A stretch of DNA of 64,000 bases from Calliopsis andreniformis (lineage: Eukaryota; Arthropoda; Insecta; Hymenoptera; Andrenidae): the NCBI RefSeq assembly GCF_051401765.1, contig NW_027480507.1, positions 806,001 to 870,000 of the forward strand, read 5' to 3'. The position numbers and the translations under genes were made by a program. Positions 1 to 11,900 of this stretch are shown here, piece by piece (positions within the stretch are counted from its first letter, which is position 1; the number at the start of each line of letters is the position of its first letter). The notes below the pieces were generated by a model. That model made no database searches, was not told the DNA's origin, and saw only the letters and a program-made list of their open reading frames with translations.

Positions 1-460
1 CCTCAATACTCAATCCTCAATCCTCAATCCTCAATCCTCAATCGTCAGTCTTCAATCCTCAATACTCAATCTTCAATCCTCAATACTCAATCCTCAATCC
101 TCAATCCTCAATCCTCATTCTCCAATCCTCAATACTCAATCCTCAATCTTCAATCCTCAATCCTCAATCCTCAATTCTCAATCCTCAATCCTCAGTCCTC
201 AGTCCTCAAACCTCAATCCTCAACCCTCAGCCCTCATCCTCAATCCTCAATCCTCAATCCTCAGTCCTCAAGCCTCAATCCTCAATTCTCAATCCTCAAT
301 CCTCGATCCTCGGACCTCAAACATCAATACTCAACCCTCAGTCATCGTCCTCAATCCACAACCCTCAATCCTCTATCCTCAATCTTCAATCATCAATATA
401 CAACCTTCAGTCCTCAATCCTCAATACACAATCCTCAATCCCCAATCCTTAATGTTCAAT

Positions 461-468
461 CCGCGATA
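461..468 (+). repeat. CCGCGATA marker heptads, first of about 47
   Basis: TTCAATCCGCGATACCCAAT is the one recurrent CpG-dense variant. Positions of CCGCG: 461, 943, 3947, 4366, 5058, 9670, 13651, 14161, 17919, 18966, 19455, 20906, 21513, 24880, 26983, 28030, 28512, 29963, 30570, 32686, 33168, 33650, 34703, 35255, 36308, 36790, 37865, 38354, 39332, 39814, 42286, 42719, 44675, 46352, 49187, 49620, 51910, 53587, 55123, 55389, 58160, 59836, 61365 and 61631. The copies at 45,150, 52,385 and 58,635 read CCCCGATA. Those at 42,286, 44,675, 49,187, 51,910 and 58,160 read CGCGAAACC. The spacing 482 or 489 recurs, which suggests an old unit of that size. Confidence 0.8.
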
Positions 469-664
469 CCCAATCCTCAATGTTCAATCCTCAATACACA
501 ATCCTCAATCCTCAATCCTCAATCCTCAATCCTCAATCCTCAATCCTCAGTCCCCAAACCTCAATCCTCAATCTTCAGTCCTCAATACTCAATCTTCAAT
601 CCTCAGTCTTCAATACTCAATCCTCAATCCACAATCCTCAATCGTCAATCTTCAATCCTCAATA

Positions 665-1797
665 CTCAATCTTCAATCCTCAATCCTCAATCCTCAATCC
701 TCAATCCTCATTCTTCAATCCTCAATACCCAATCCTAAATCTTCAATCCTCAATCCTCAATCCTCAGTTCTCAATTCTCAATCCTCGATCCTCAGACCTC
801 AAACATCAATACTCAACCCTCAGACCTCGTCCTCAATCCACAACCCTCAATCCTCAATCCTCAATCTTCAATCATCAATATACAACCTTCAGTCCTCAAT
901 CCTCAATAATCAATTCTCAGTCCTCAATCCTCAATGTTCAATCCGCGATACCCAATCCTCAGTGTTCAATCCTCAATGCTCAATCCTCACTCCACAATCC
1001 TCAGTCCTCAATCCTCAGTCCTCAATCCTCAGTCCCCAAACCTCAATCCTCAATGCCCAATCCTCAATCCTCAATCCTGAGTCCTCAATCCTCAATCCTC
1101 AATCCTCAAACCTCAATCCTCAACCGTCAGTCCTCGTGCTCAATCCTCAACCCTCAATCCTCAATCCTCTATCGTCAATCCTCAATACTCAATCTTCAAT
1201 CCTCAATCCTCAATCCTCAACCCTCAATCCTCAATCCTCAATCCCCAATCTTCAATCCTCAATACCCAATCCTCAATCTTCAATCCTCAACCCTCAATCC
1301 TCAATTCTCAATCCTCAATCCTCAGTCCTCAGTCCTCTAGCCTCAATCCTGAACCCTCAGCCCTCATCCTCAATCCTCAATTCTCAATCCTCATTCCTCA
1401 ATCTTCAATCCTCAATACTCAATCTTCAATCCTCAATCCTCAGTCCTCAAACCTCAATTCTGTATCCTCAATCCTGAATCCTCAATCTTCAGCCCTCAGT
1501 CCTCAACAATCCGATGTCAACCCTCAATCCTCAACAGAATATCCTCATTTCACAGTTTTCAATACTCAATACTCAATCTGCAATCTTCAAATCTCTATCC
1601 ACAAACATCAATTCTCATTATCAACCCTCAACACTCTGTCCTCAACGTTCAATCCTCAATCCTCAATTCTCAATCTTCAACACTCAATACTGAATCTTCA
1701 ATCCTCAATCCTCAGTCCTCAATCCTCAATCCTCAACCCTCAATCCTCAATCCTCAATTTTCAATCCTCAATACTCAATCTTCAATCCTCAATCCTC
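665..1797 (+). repeat. Copy 1 of 1.1 kb direct repeat (offset 4,115)
   Basis: This segment recurs at about 4,780-5,912. Anchors keep one constant offset: marker 943 pairs with 5,058, CCGATGTC 1,511 with 5,626, block A1 with A2, and AATTTTC 1,756 with 5,871. The content is degenerate heptads only. A visible difference is CTCTG (near 1,634) against CTCAG at the end of block A. Confidence 0.8.
1536..1638 (+). repeat. Type A degenerate block, first of nine
   Basis: This is a 103-bp block of diverged heptads, recognisable by AGAATATCCTCATTTCACAG, CTGCAAT and CATTATCAACC. It divides into 7-bp units with one 6-bp unit near its right end (around ATCAAC), which makes it one base shorter than types B, C and D. 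Copies lie at 1,536-1,638; 5,651-5,753; 20,286-20,388; 29,343-29,445; 43,565-43,667; 46,918-47,020; 50,800-50,902; 54,153-54,255 and 60,402-60,504. The 20,286 copy has ACAAT in place of AGAAT. All copies lie at offsets explained by the larger duplications. I see no coding or regulatory role; the block serves as a lineage marker. Confidence 0.85.
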
Positions 1798-1960
1798 AAT
1801 CCTCAAACCTCAATCGTCAACCCTCAGCCCTCATCCTCAATCCTCAATCCTCCATCTTCAATCCTCAATCCTCAATCCCCAATCCTCAATCTTCAATCCT
1901 CAGTACTCAATCTTCAGACCTCAGACCTCAACAATCAGTCGACAATCCTCAATCCTCAAT

Positions 1961-2064
1961 AGAATAACCTCAATTCACAGCTTTCACTACTCAATACTCA
2001 ATCTGCAATCTTCAAACCTCTATCCACAAACATCAATTCTCATCACTCAACTCTCAACACTCAG
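1961..2064 (+). repeat. Type B degenerate block, first of seventeen
   Basis: This 104-bp block is 14 full heptads plus 6 bases. It is marked by TTTCACTACTCAAT, CTTCAAACC and ACTCAGACCCC, and is preceded by CAGTCGACAATCC, which carries a GTCGAC palindrome not seen in the other block types; the copies at 34,200, 35,805 and 37,320 read AAGTCGAC. Copies start at 1,961; 18,428; 23,091; 27,492; 32,148; 34,200; 35,805; 37,320; 38,794; 40,951; 45,702; 47,852; 50,178; 52,937; 54,585; 59,186 and 60,827, each 104 bp. Most have ATCCACAATTC; those at 1,961, 38,794, 54,585 and 60,827 have CCTCAATTC. Those at 45,702 and 52,937 share AGTAGAAT. Confidence 0.85.
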
Positions 2065-2177
2065 ACCCTAATCCTCAATCTTCAATCCTCAATCCTCAAC
2101 ACTCAGTCCCCAATCCTCAATCTTCAATCCTCAATACTCAATCTTCAATACTCAATCCTCAATCCTCAATCCTCAAT

Positions 2178-2303
2178 CTTCATTCCTCAATCCTCAATCC
2201 TCTATCCTCAATCCTCATTCTTCATTCCTCAATCCTCAATCCTCTATCCTCAATCCTCATTCTTCATTCCTCAATCCTCAATCCTCTATCCTCAATCCTC
2301 ATT
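2178..2303 (+). repeat. 42-bp six-heptad unit in tandem, first of nine three-copy loci
   Basis: The unit is six heptads in fixed order: CTTCATT, CCTCAAT, CCTCAAT, CCTCTAT, CCTCAAT, CCTCATT. Three tandem copies occur at 2,178-2,303; 4,632-4,757; 5,951-6,076; 7,636-7,761; 41,175-41,300; 45,926-46,051; 48,076-48,201; 53,161-53,286 and 59,410-59,535. Two copies occur at 18,652-18,735; 27,716-27,799; 54,809-54,892 and 61,051-61,134. Single variants replace one heptad in places (for example CCACATT near 45,961). Confidence 0.82.
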
Positions 2304-2695
2304 CTTCAATCCTCAATACCCAATCCTCAATCTTCAATCCTCAATCCTCAATCCTCAATCCTCAATCCTCATTCTTCAATCCTCAATACCCAATCCTAAA
2401 TCTTCAATCCTCAATCCTCAATCCTCAATCCCCAATCTTCAATCCTCAATACGCAATCCTCAATCTTCAATCCTCAACCCTCAATCCTCAATCCTCAGTC
2501 CTCAATTCTCAATCCTCAGTCCTCAATCCTCAATCCTCAATCCTCAATCTTCGATCCTCAATACTCAATCTTCAATCCTCAATCCTCAATCCTCAGTACT
2601 CAATCTTCAATCCTCAAACCTCAATCCTCAATCCTGAATCCTCAATCTTCAGCACTCAGTCCTCAACAATTAGTTGTCAATCCTCAATCCTCAAT

Positions 2696-2799
2696 AGAAT
2701 ATCATCAATTCACAGCTTTCAATACTCAATACTCAATCTGCAATCTTCAAATCTCTATCGACAAACATCAATACTCATCACTCAACCCTCAACACTCAG
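2696..2799 (+). repeat. Type C degenerate block, first of nine (C and C')
   Basis: This 104-bp block begins AGAATATCATCAATTCACAG. Type C has CGACAAACATC, with copies starting at 2,696; 3,458; 41,797 and 48,698. C' has CACAGTTTTC, CAAGTCTC and CCACAAACATC, with copies starting at 6,517; 8,202; 12,057; 16,325 and 25,389. The 12,057 copy reads CATAAAGTC instead of CTTCAAGTC, a private change. All copies keep the 7-bp register. The 41,797 and 48,698 copies share ATCATTAATTC and a CGGCAAT variant. Confidence 0.85.
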
Positions 2800-3177
2800 T
2801 CCCAAATCCTCAATCTTCAATCCTCAATCCTCAATCCTCAATCCTCAATCCTCAATCTTCAATCCTCAATACTCAATCTTCAATCCTCAATCCTCAATCC
2901 TCAATCCTCAATCTTCATTCCTCAATCCTCAATCCCCAATCTTCAATCCTCAATACCCAATCCTCAATCTTCAATCCTCAACCCTCAATCCTCAATCCTC
3001 AGTCCTCAATTCTCAATCCTCAGTCCTCAATCCTCAGTCCTCAGTCCTCAAACCACAATCCTCAACCCTCAGCCCTCATCCTCAATCCTCAATCCTCAAT
3101 CTTCAATCCTCAATCCTCAATCCTCTATACTCAATCTTCAATCCTCAGTCCTCAGACCTCAAACCTCAATTCTGAAT

Positions 3178-3187
3178 CTTCTATCCA
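3178..3187 (+). repeat. CTTCTATCCA marker, first of five
   Basis: CTTCTATCCAG is a rare variant inside a longer shared phrase that runs on through AAACCCCAATCC and ATCTTTAGTCC. Copies lie at 3,178; 40,421; 44,179; 47,322 and 51,414. The last four pair by the offsets of the 6.9-7.2 kb duplication (40,421 with 47,322; 44,179 with 51,414). The first copy links the left edge of the window to 40 kb. Confidence 0.8.
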
Positions 3188-3691
3188 GAATCCTCAATCT
3201 TCAATCCTCAAACCCCAATCCTCAATCTTTAGTCCTCAATCCTCAATACTCAATCCTCAATGCTCAATCTTCAATCCTCGATCCTGAATCCTCAATCCTC
3301 AGTCCCAAATACTCAATCTTCAATCCTCAATCCTCAACCCTCAATCTTCAATCCTCAGTACTCAATCTTCAATCCTCAAACCTCAATCCTCAATCCTGAA
3401 TCCTCAATCTTCAGCACTCAGTCCTCAACAATTAGTTGTCAATCCTCAATCCTCAATAGAATATCATCAATTCACAGCTTTCAATACTCAATACTCAATC
3501 TGCAATCTTCAAATCTCTATCGACAAACATCAATACTCATCACTCAACCCTCAACACTCAGTCCCAAATCCTCAATCTTCAATCCCCAATCCTCAATCCT
3601 CAATCCTCAATACTCAATCTTCAATCCTCAGTAATCAATCTTCAATCCTCAATCCTCAATCCTCAATCCTCAATCTTCATTCCTCAATCCT

Positions 3692-4110
3692 CAATCGTCA
3701 ATCCTCAATCCTCATTCTTCAATCCTCAATACCCAATCCTCTATCTTCAATCCTCAATCCTCAATCCTCAATTCTCAAACCTCAATCCCCGATCCTCGGA
3801 CCTCAAACATCAATACTCAAACCTCAGACCTCGTCCTCAATCCACAACCCTCAATCCTCAATCCTCAATCTTCAATCATCAATATACAATCTTCAGTCCT
3901 CAATCCTCAATACTCAATCCTCAATCCTCAATCCTTAATGTTCAATCCGCGATACCCAATCCTCAATGTTCAATCCTCAATACTCAATCCTCAATCCTCA
4001 ATCCTCAATCCTCAATCCTCAGTGCCCAAACCTCAATCCTCAATCTTCAATCCTCAATACTCAATCTTCAATCCTTAATCTTCAATACTCAATCCTCAAT
4101 CCACAATCCT
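3692..4110 (+). repeat. 419-bp tandem duplication, copy 1
   Basis: The segment starts at CAATCGTCAATCC and repeats immediately at 4,111. Markers 3,947 and 4,366 and the following ATGTTC at 3,966 and 4,385 keep the 419-bp offset. 419 is 60 heptads minus one base, matching one 6-bp CCTCGT unit inside. Confidence 0.85.
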
Positions 4111-4529
4111 CAATCGTCAATCCTCAATCCTCATTCTTCAATCCTCAATACCCAATCCTCTATCTTCAATCCTCAATCCTCAATCCTCAATTCTCAATCC
4201 TCAATCCCCGATCCTCGGACCTCAAACATCAATACTCAAACCTCAGACCTCGTCCTCAATCCACAACCCTCAATCCTCAATCCTCAATCTTCAATCATCA
4301 ATATACAATCTTCAGTCCTCAATCCTCAATACTCAATCCTCAATCCTCAATCCTTAATGTTCAATCCGCGATACCCAATCCTCAATGTTCAATCCTCAAT
4401 ACTCAATCCTCAATCCTCAATCCTCAATCCTCAATCCTCAGTGCCCAAACCTCAATCCTCAATCTTCAATCCTCAATACTCAATCTTCAATCCTTAATCT
4501 TCAATACTCAATCCTCAATCCACAATCCT
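4111..4529 (+). repeat. 419-bp tandem duplication, copy 2
   Basis: This is the direct neighbour and near-identical partner of 3,692-4,110. It ends where CAATCGTCAAGC begins at 4,530. The abutting copies with no intervening DNA fit a single unequal exchange. Confidence 0.85.
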
Positions 4530-4779
4530 CAATCGTCAAGCTTCAATCCTCAATACTCAATCTTCAATACTCTTTACTCAATCTTCAATCCTCAACCCTC
4601 AATACTCAATCCTCAATCCTCAATCCTCAATCTTCATTCCTCAATCCTCAATCCTCTATCCTCAATCCTCATTCTTCATTCCTCAATCCTCAATCCTCTA
4701 TCCTCAATCCTCATTCTTCATTCCTCAACCCTCAATCCTCTATCCTCAATCCTCATTCTTCAATCCTCAATACCCAATC

Positions 4780-5912
4780 CTCAATCTTCAATCCTCAATC
4801 CTCAATCCTCAATCCTCAATCCTCATTCTTCAATCCTCAATACCCAATCCTAAATCTTCAATCCTCAATCCTCAATCCTCAGTTCTCAATTCTCAATCCT
4901 AGATCCTCAGACCTCAAACATCAACACTCAACCCTCAGACCTCGTCCTCAATCCACAACCCTCAATCCTCAATCCTCAATCTTCAATCATCAATATACAA
5001 CCTTCAGTCCTCAATCCTCAATACTCAATTCTCAATCCTCAATCCTCAATGTTCAATCCGCGATACCCAATCCTCAGTGTTCAATCCTCAATGCTCAATC
5101 CTCACTCCTCAATCCTCAGTCCTCAATCCTCAGTCCTCAATCCTCAGTCCCCAAACCACAATCCTCAATGCTCAATCCTCAATCCTCAATCCTGAGTCCT
5201 CAATCCTCAATCCTCAATCCTCAAACCTCAATCCTCAACCGTCAGTCCTCGTGCTCAATCCTCAACCCTCAATCCTCAATCCTCTATCGTCAATCCTCAA
5301 TACTCAATCTTCAATCCTCAATCCTCAATCCTCAGCCCTCAATCCTCAATCCTCAATCCCCAATCTTCAATCCTCAATACCCAATCCTCAATCTTCAATC
5401 CTCAACCCTCAATCCTCAATTCTCAATCCTCAATCCTCAGTCCTCAGTCCTCTAACCTCAATCCTGAGCCCTCAGCCCTCATCCTCAATCCTCAATTCTC
5501 AATCCTCATTCCTCAATCTTCAATCCTCAATACTCAATCTTCAATCCTCAATCCTCAGTCCTCAAACCTCAATTCTGTATCCTCAATCCTGAATCCTCAA
5601 TCTTCAGCCCTCAGTCCTCAACAATCCGATGTCAACCCTCAATCCTCAACAGAATATCCTCATTTCACAGTTTTCAATACTCAATACTCAATCTGCAATC
5701 TTCAAATCTCTATCCACAAACATCAATTCTCATTATCAACCCTCAACACTCAGTCCTCAACGTTCAATCCTCAATCCTCAATTCTCAATCTTCAACACTC
5801 AATACTGAATCTTCAATCCTCAATCCTCAATCCTCAATCCTCATTCCTCAACCCTCAATCCTCAATCCTCAATTTTCAATCCTCAATACTCAATCTTCAA
5901 TCCTCAATCCTC
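4780..5912 (+). repeat. Copy 2 of 1.1 kb direct repeat (offset 4,115)
   Basis: This is the partner of about 665-1,797. It carries marker 5,058 and block A2. Its right part, from about 5,810, is also the left edge of the 1,685 bp-offset duplication, so two duplications overlap here. Confidence 0.8.
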
Positions 5913-7290
5913 AACCCTCAATACTCAATCCTCAATCCTCAATCCTCAATCTTCATTCCCCAATCCTCAATCCTCTATCCTCAATCCTCATTCTTCATTC
6001 CTCAATCCTCAATCCTCTATCCTCAATCCTCATTCTTCATTCCTCAATACTCAATCCTCTATCCTCAATCCTCATTCTTCAATCCTCAATACCCAATCCT
6101 CAATCCTCAATCCCCAATCCTCAATCCTCAATCCTCAATATTCAATCCTCGATACGCAGTCTTCAATCCTCAATCTTCAATCCTCAATCCTCAATCCTCA
6201 TTCTTCAATCCTCAATACCCAATCCTCATACTTCAATTCTCAATACCTAATCCTCAATCTTCAATCCTCAATCCTCAATCCTCAACTCTCAATCCTCGGT
6301 CCTCAGTCCTCAGTCCTCAAACCTCAATCCCCAACCCTCAGCCCTCATCCTCAATCCTCAATCCTCCATCTTCAATCCTCAATCCTCAATCCTCAAGCCT
6401 CAGTCCTCAACCTTCAATCCTCAGTCCTCAAACCTCAATCCTGAATCCTCAATCCTGAATCCTCAATCTTCAGACATCAGACCTCAACTATCAGACGTCA
6501 ATCCTCAATCCTCAATAGAATATCATCAATTCACAGTTTTCAATACTCAATACTCAATCTGCAATCTTCAAGTCTCTATCCACAAACATCAATTGTCATC
6601 ACTCAACCCTCAACACTCAGTCCCCAATCCCAAATCTTCAGTCCTCAATCCTCAATCCGCAATCCTCAATCCTCAATCTTCAATCCTCAATCTTTAATCC
6701 TCAATCCTCAATCCCCAATCATCAACCTTCAATCCTCAATACTCAACCTTCAATCCTCAATCTTCAATCCTCAATACTCAATCTTCAAACCTCAATCCTC
6801 AATCCTCAATCCTCAATCCTCATTCTTCAATCCTCAATACCCAATCCTCAATCTTCAATCCTGAATCCTCAATCCTCAATCCTCATTCTTCAATCCTCAG
6901 TACCCAATCCTCAATCTTCAATCCTCAATCCTCAATCCTCAATTCTCAGTCCTCAATCCTCACTCCTCAGTCCTCGAACCTCAATCCTCAATCCTCAGCC
7001 CTCATCCTCAATCCTCAATCCTCAACCCTCAATCCTCAACCTTCAATCCCCAATACTCAGTCTTCAATCCTCAATCCTCAGTCCTCAAACCTCAATTCTG
7101 AATCCTCAATCCTGAATCCTCAATCTTCGGCCCTCAGTCCTCATCAATCAGTTGTCAATCCTCAATCCTCAATAGAATATCCTCAGTTCAGAGCTTTCAA
7201 GACGCAATACTCAATCTGCAATCTTCAAATCTCTATCGAGAAACATCAATACTCATCACTCAACCCTCAACACTCAGTCGCCAATCCTCA
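5810..7290 (+). repeat. 1.5 kb direct repeat copy 1 (offset 1,685)
   Basis: The anchors AATTTTC (5,871/7,556), block C' (6,517/8,202), block D (7,174/8,859) and the 42-bp tandem (5,951/7,636) all keep the 1,685-bp offset. The left edge is blurred by surrounding similarity. The right edge is where ACTCAGTCG in this copy meets ACTCAGTCC in the other, just after block D. Confidence 0.82.
7174..7277 (+). repeat. Type D degenerate block, first of thirteen (D, D', D'')
   Basis: This 104-bp block is marked by CCTCAGTTCAGAGC and ACGCAAT. Type D has TTTCAAGACG and CGAGAAACATC, with copies starting at 7,174; 8,859; 12,840; 17,108; 24,069 and 26,172. D' has AGAATAGCC and CGACAAAC, with copies starting at 9,083; 13,064; 17,332; 24,293 and 26,396. 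D'' has AGAATATCC with CGACAAAC, with copies starting at 22,072 and 31,129. D and D' usually occur as a pair about 224 bp apart, a sign that a D-D' dimer is carried along by the larger duplications. Confidence 0.85.
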
Positions 7291-7494
7291 ATCTTCAATC
7301 CTCAATGTTCAATCCTCAGTACTCAATCCTCAATCCTCAATCCTCAATCCTCAATCCTCAATCCTCAGTGCCCAAACCTCAATCCTCAATCTTCAATCCT
7401 CAATACTCAATCTTCAATCCTTAATCTTCAATACTCAATCCTCAATCCACAATCCTCAATCGTCAAACTTCAATCCTCAATACTCAATCTTCAA

Positions 7495-8975
7495 TCCTCA
7501 ATCCTCAATCCTCAATCCTCAATCCTCATTCTTCAACCCTCAATCCTCAATCCTCAATTTTCAATCCTCAATACTCAATCTTCAATCCTCAATCCTCAAC
7601 CCTCAATACTCAATCCTCAATCCTCAATCCTCAATCTTCATTCCCCAATCCTCAATCCTCTATCCTCAATCCTCATTCTTCATTCCTCAATCCTCAATCC
7701 TCTATCCTCAATCCTCATTCTTCATTCCTCAATACTCAATCCTCTATCCTCAATCCTCATTCTTCAATCCTCAATACCCAATCCTCAATCCTCAATCCCC
7801 AATCCTCAATCCTCAATCCTCAATATTCAATCCTCGATACGCAGTCTTCAATCCTCAATCTTCAATCCTCAATCCTCAATCCTCATTCTTCAATCCTCAA
7901 TACCCAATCCTCATACTTCAATTCTCAATACCTAATCCTCAATCTTCAATCCTCAATCCTCAATCCTCAACTCTCAATCCTCGGTCCTCAGTCCTCAGTC
8001 CTCAAACCTCAATCCCCAACCCTCAGCCCTCATCCTCAATCCTCAATCCTCCATCTTCAATCCTCAATCCTCAATCCTCAAGCCTCAGTCCTCAACCTTC
8101 AATCCTCAGTCCTCAAACCTCAATCCTGAATCCTCAATCCTGAATCCTCAATCTTCAGACATCAGACCTCAACTATCAGACGTCAATCCTCAATCCTCAA
8201 TAGAATATCATCAATTCACAGTTTTCAATACTCAATACTCAATCTGCAATCTTCAAGTCTCTATCCACAAACATCAATTGTCATCACTCAACCCTCAACA
8301 CTCAGTCCCCAATCCCAAATCTTCAGTCCTCAATCCTCAATCCGCAATCCTCAATCCTCAATCTTCAATCCTCAATCTTTAATCCTCAATCCTCAATCCC
8401 CAATCATCAACCTTCAATCCTCAATACTCAACCTTCAATCCTCAATCTTCAATCCTCAATACTCAATCTTCAAACCTCAATCCTCAATCCTCAATCCTCA
8501 ATCCTCATTCTTCAATCCTCAATACCCAATCCTCAATCTTCAATCCTGAATCCTCAATCCTCAATCCTCATTCTTCAATCCTCAGTACCCAATCCTCAAT
8601 CTTCAATCCTCAATCCTCAATCCTCAATTCTCAGTCCTCAATCCTCACTCCTCAGTCCTCGAACCTCAATCCTCAATCCTCAGCCCTCATCCTCAATCCT
8701 CAATCCTCAACCCTCAATCCTCAACCTTCAATCCCCAATACTCAGTCTTCAATCCTCAATCCTCAGTCCTCAAACCTCAATTCTGAATCCTCAATCCTGA
8801 ATCCTCAATCTTCGGCCCTCAGTCCTCATCAATCAGTTGTCAATCCTCAATCCTCAATAGAATATCCTCAGTTCAGAGCTTTCAAGACGCAATACTCAAT
8901 CTGCAATCTTCAAATCTCTATCGAGAAACATCAATACTCATCACTCAACCCTCAACACTCAGTCCCCAATCCTCA
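7495..8975 (+). repeat. 1.5 kb direct repeat copy 2 (offset 1,685)
   Basis: This is the partner of 5,810-7,290, with only a few visible differences. Between the two copies, about 7,272-7,500 holds a segment that itself recurs at about 9,181-9,410 (offset 1,909; CAGTG 7,366 pairs with 9,275). The order is therefore X, Y, X, D', Y. Confidence 0.82.
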
Positions 8976-11900
8976 ATCCTCAATCCTCAGTCCTCAAACC
9001 TCAATCCTGAATCCTCAATCCTGAATCCTCAATCTTCGGCCCTCAGTCCTCAACAATCAGGTGTCAATCCTCAATCCTCAATAGAATAGCCTCAGTTCAG
9101 AGCTTTCAATACGCAATACTCAACCTGCAATCTTCAAATCTCTATCGACAAACATCAATACTCATCACTCAACCCTCAACACTCAGTCGCCAATCCTCAA
9201 TCTTCAATCCTCAATGTTCAATCCTCAGTACTCAATCCTCAATCCTCAATCCTCAATCCTCAATCCTCAATCCTCAGTGCCCAAACCTCAATCCTCAATC
9301 TTCAATCCTCAATACTCAATCTTCAATCCTTAATCTTCAATACTCAATCCTCAATCCACAATCCTCAATCGTCAAACTTCAATCCTCAATACTCAATCTT
9401 CAATCCTCAATCCTCAATCCTCAATCCTCAATCCTCATTCTTCAATCCTCAATACCCAATCCTAAATCTTCAATCCTCAATCCTCAATCCTCAATTCTCA
9501 ATTCTCAATCCTCGATCCTCAGACCTCAAACATCAATACTCAGCCCTCAGACCTTGTCCTCAATACACAACCCTCAATCCTCAATCCTCAATCTTCAATC
9601 ATCAATATACAATCTTCAGTCCTCAATCCTCAATACTCAAACCTCAATCCTCAATCATAAACGTTCAATCCGCGATACCCAATCCTCAATCCTCAGTCCT
9701 CAATCCTCAGTTCCCAAACCTCAATCCTCAATCTTCAATACTCAATACTCAATCTTCAATCCTCAATCCTCAATACTCAATCCTCAATCCTCAATCCTCA
9801 ATCCTCAATCGTCAGTCTTCAATCCTCAATGCTCAATCTTCAATCCTCAATACTCAATCCTCAATCCTCAATCCTCAATCCTCATTCTCCAATCCTCAAT
9901 ACTGAATCCTCAATCTTCAATCCTCAATCCTCAATCCTCAATTCTCAATCCTCAATCCTCAGTCCTCAGTCCTCAGTCCTCAAACCTCAATCCTCAAACC
10001 TCAGCCCTCATCCTCAATCCTCAATCCTCAATCCTCTAACCTCAATCCTCAATCCTCAATTCTCAATCCTCAATACTCAATCTTCAATAATCAATCCTCA
10101 ATTCTCAATTCTCTATACTCAATCCTCAATCGTCAATCCTCAATCCTCAGTCCTCAATCCTCAATCCTCAATCCTCAATCCTCAGTCCTCAGTCCTCAAA
10201 CCTCAATCCTCAAACCTCAGCCCTCATCCTCAATCCTCAATCCTCAATCCTCTAACCTCAATCCTCAATCCTCAATTCTCAATCCTCAATACTCAATCTT
10301 CAATAATCAATCCTCAATTCTCAATTCTCTATACTCAATCCTCAATCGTCAATCCTCAATCCCCAATCCTCAATCCTCAATCCTCAATCCTCAATCGTCA
10401 ATCCTCAATCCTCAATCTTCATTCCTCAATCCTCAAACCTCAGCCCTCATCCTCAATCCTCAATCCTCAATCCTCTAACCTCAATCCTCAGTCCTCAATT
10501 CTCAATCCTCAATACTCAATCTTCAATAATCAATCCTCAATTCTCAATTCTCTATACTCAATCCTCAATCGTCAATCCTCAATCCCCAATCCTCAATCCT
10601 CAATCCTCAATCCTCAATCGTCAATCCTCAATCCTCAATCTTCATTCCTCAATAATCAATCCTCAATCCTCAATCCTCAATCCTCAATCCTCAGTCCTCA
10701 GTCCTCAAACCTCAATCCTCAAACCTCAGCCCTCATCCTCAATCCTCAATCCTCAATCCTCTAACCTCAATCCTCAATCCTCAATTCTCAATCCTCAATA
10801 CTCAATCTTCAATAATCAATCCTCAATTCTCAATCCTCTATACTCAATCCTCAATCGTCAATCCTCAATCCCCAATCCTCAATCCTCAATCCTCAATCCT
10901 CAATCCTCAATCCTCAATCCTCAATCTTCATTCCTCAATAATCAATCCTCAATCCTCAATCCTCAATCCTCAATCCCCAATACTCAACCCTCATTCTTCA
11001 ATCCTCAATACCCAATCCTCATACTTCAATTCTCAATACCTAATCCTCAATCTTCAATCCTCAATCCTCAGTCCTCAATCCTCAGTCCTCAATCCTCAGT
11101 CCCCAAACCTCAATCCTCAATGCTCGATCCTCAATCCTCAATCCTGAGTCCTCAATCCTCAATCCTCAATCCTCAAACCTCAATCCTCAACCGTCAGTCC
11201 TCGTGCTCAATCCTCAACCCTCAATCCTCAATCCCCTATCGTCAATCCTCAATACTCAATCTTCAATAGTCAATCCTCAATTCTCATTCCTCAATACTCA
11301 ATCCTCAATCGTCAGTCTTGAATCCTCAATCCTCATTCTTGAATCCTCAATACCCAATCCTCAATCTTCAATCCTCAATCATCAATCCTCAATCTTCAAT
11401 CCTCAGTCCCAAATCCTCAATCTTCAATGCTCAATCCTCAATCCTCAATCTTCAATCCTCAATACTCAATCTTCGAACCTCAATCCTCAATCCTCAATCC
11501 TCAATCCTCATTCTTCAATCCTCAATACCCAATCCTCAATCTTCAATCCTCAACCCTCAATCCTCAATTCTCAATCCTCAATCCTCAGTCCTCAGTCCTC
11601 TAACCTCAATCCTGAACCCTCAGCCCTCATCCTCAATCCTCAATTCTCAATCCGCATTCCTCAATCTTCAATCCTCAATATTCAATCCTCGATACGCAGT
11701 CTTCAATCCTCAATCCTCAATCCTCAATCCTCAACCCTCATTCTTCAATCCTCAATACCCAATCCTCATACTTCAATTCTCAATACCTAATCCTCAATCT
11801 TCAATCCTCAATCCTCAATCCTCAACTCTCAATCCTCGATCCTCAGTCCTCAGTCCTCAAACCTCAATCCTCAACCCTCAGCCCTCATCCTCAATCCTCA

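Larger units (their letters stand above)
1..5912 (+). repeat. Left mosaic region of the array
   Basis: This stretch is entirely heptad array with no gene. It holds block A1 (1,536-1,638), B1 (1,961-2,064), C1 (2,696-2,799), C2 (3,458-3,561) and A2 (5,651-5,753). CCGCGATA markers lie at 461, 943, 3,947, 4,366 and 5,058. About 665-1,797 recurs at 4,780-5,912 (offset 4,115), and C1 with its flanks recurs as C2 (offset 762). About 275-1,015 resembles 39,146-39,886 (offset 38,871), and about 2,950-3,310 resembles 40,190-40,550 (offset 37,243). The region therefore appears assembled from pieces that exist elsewhere in the window. Confidence 0.8.
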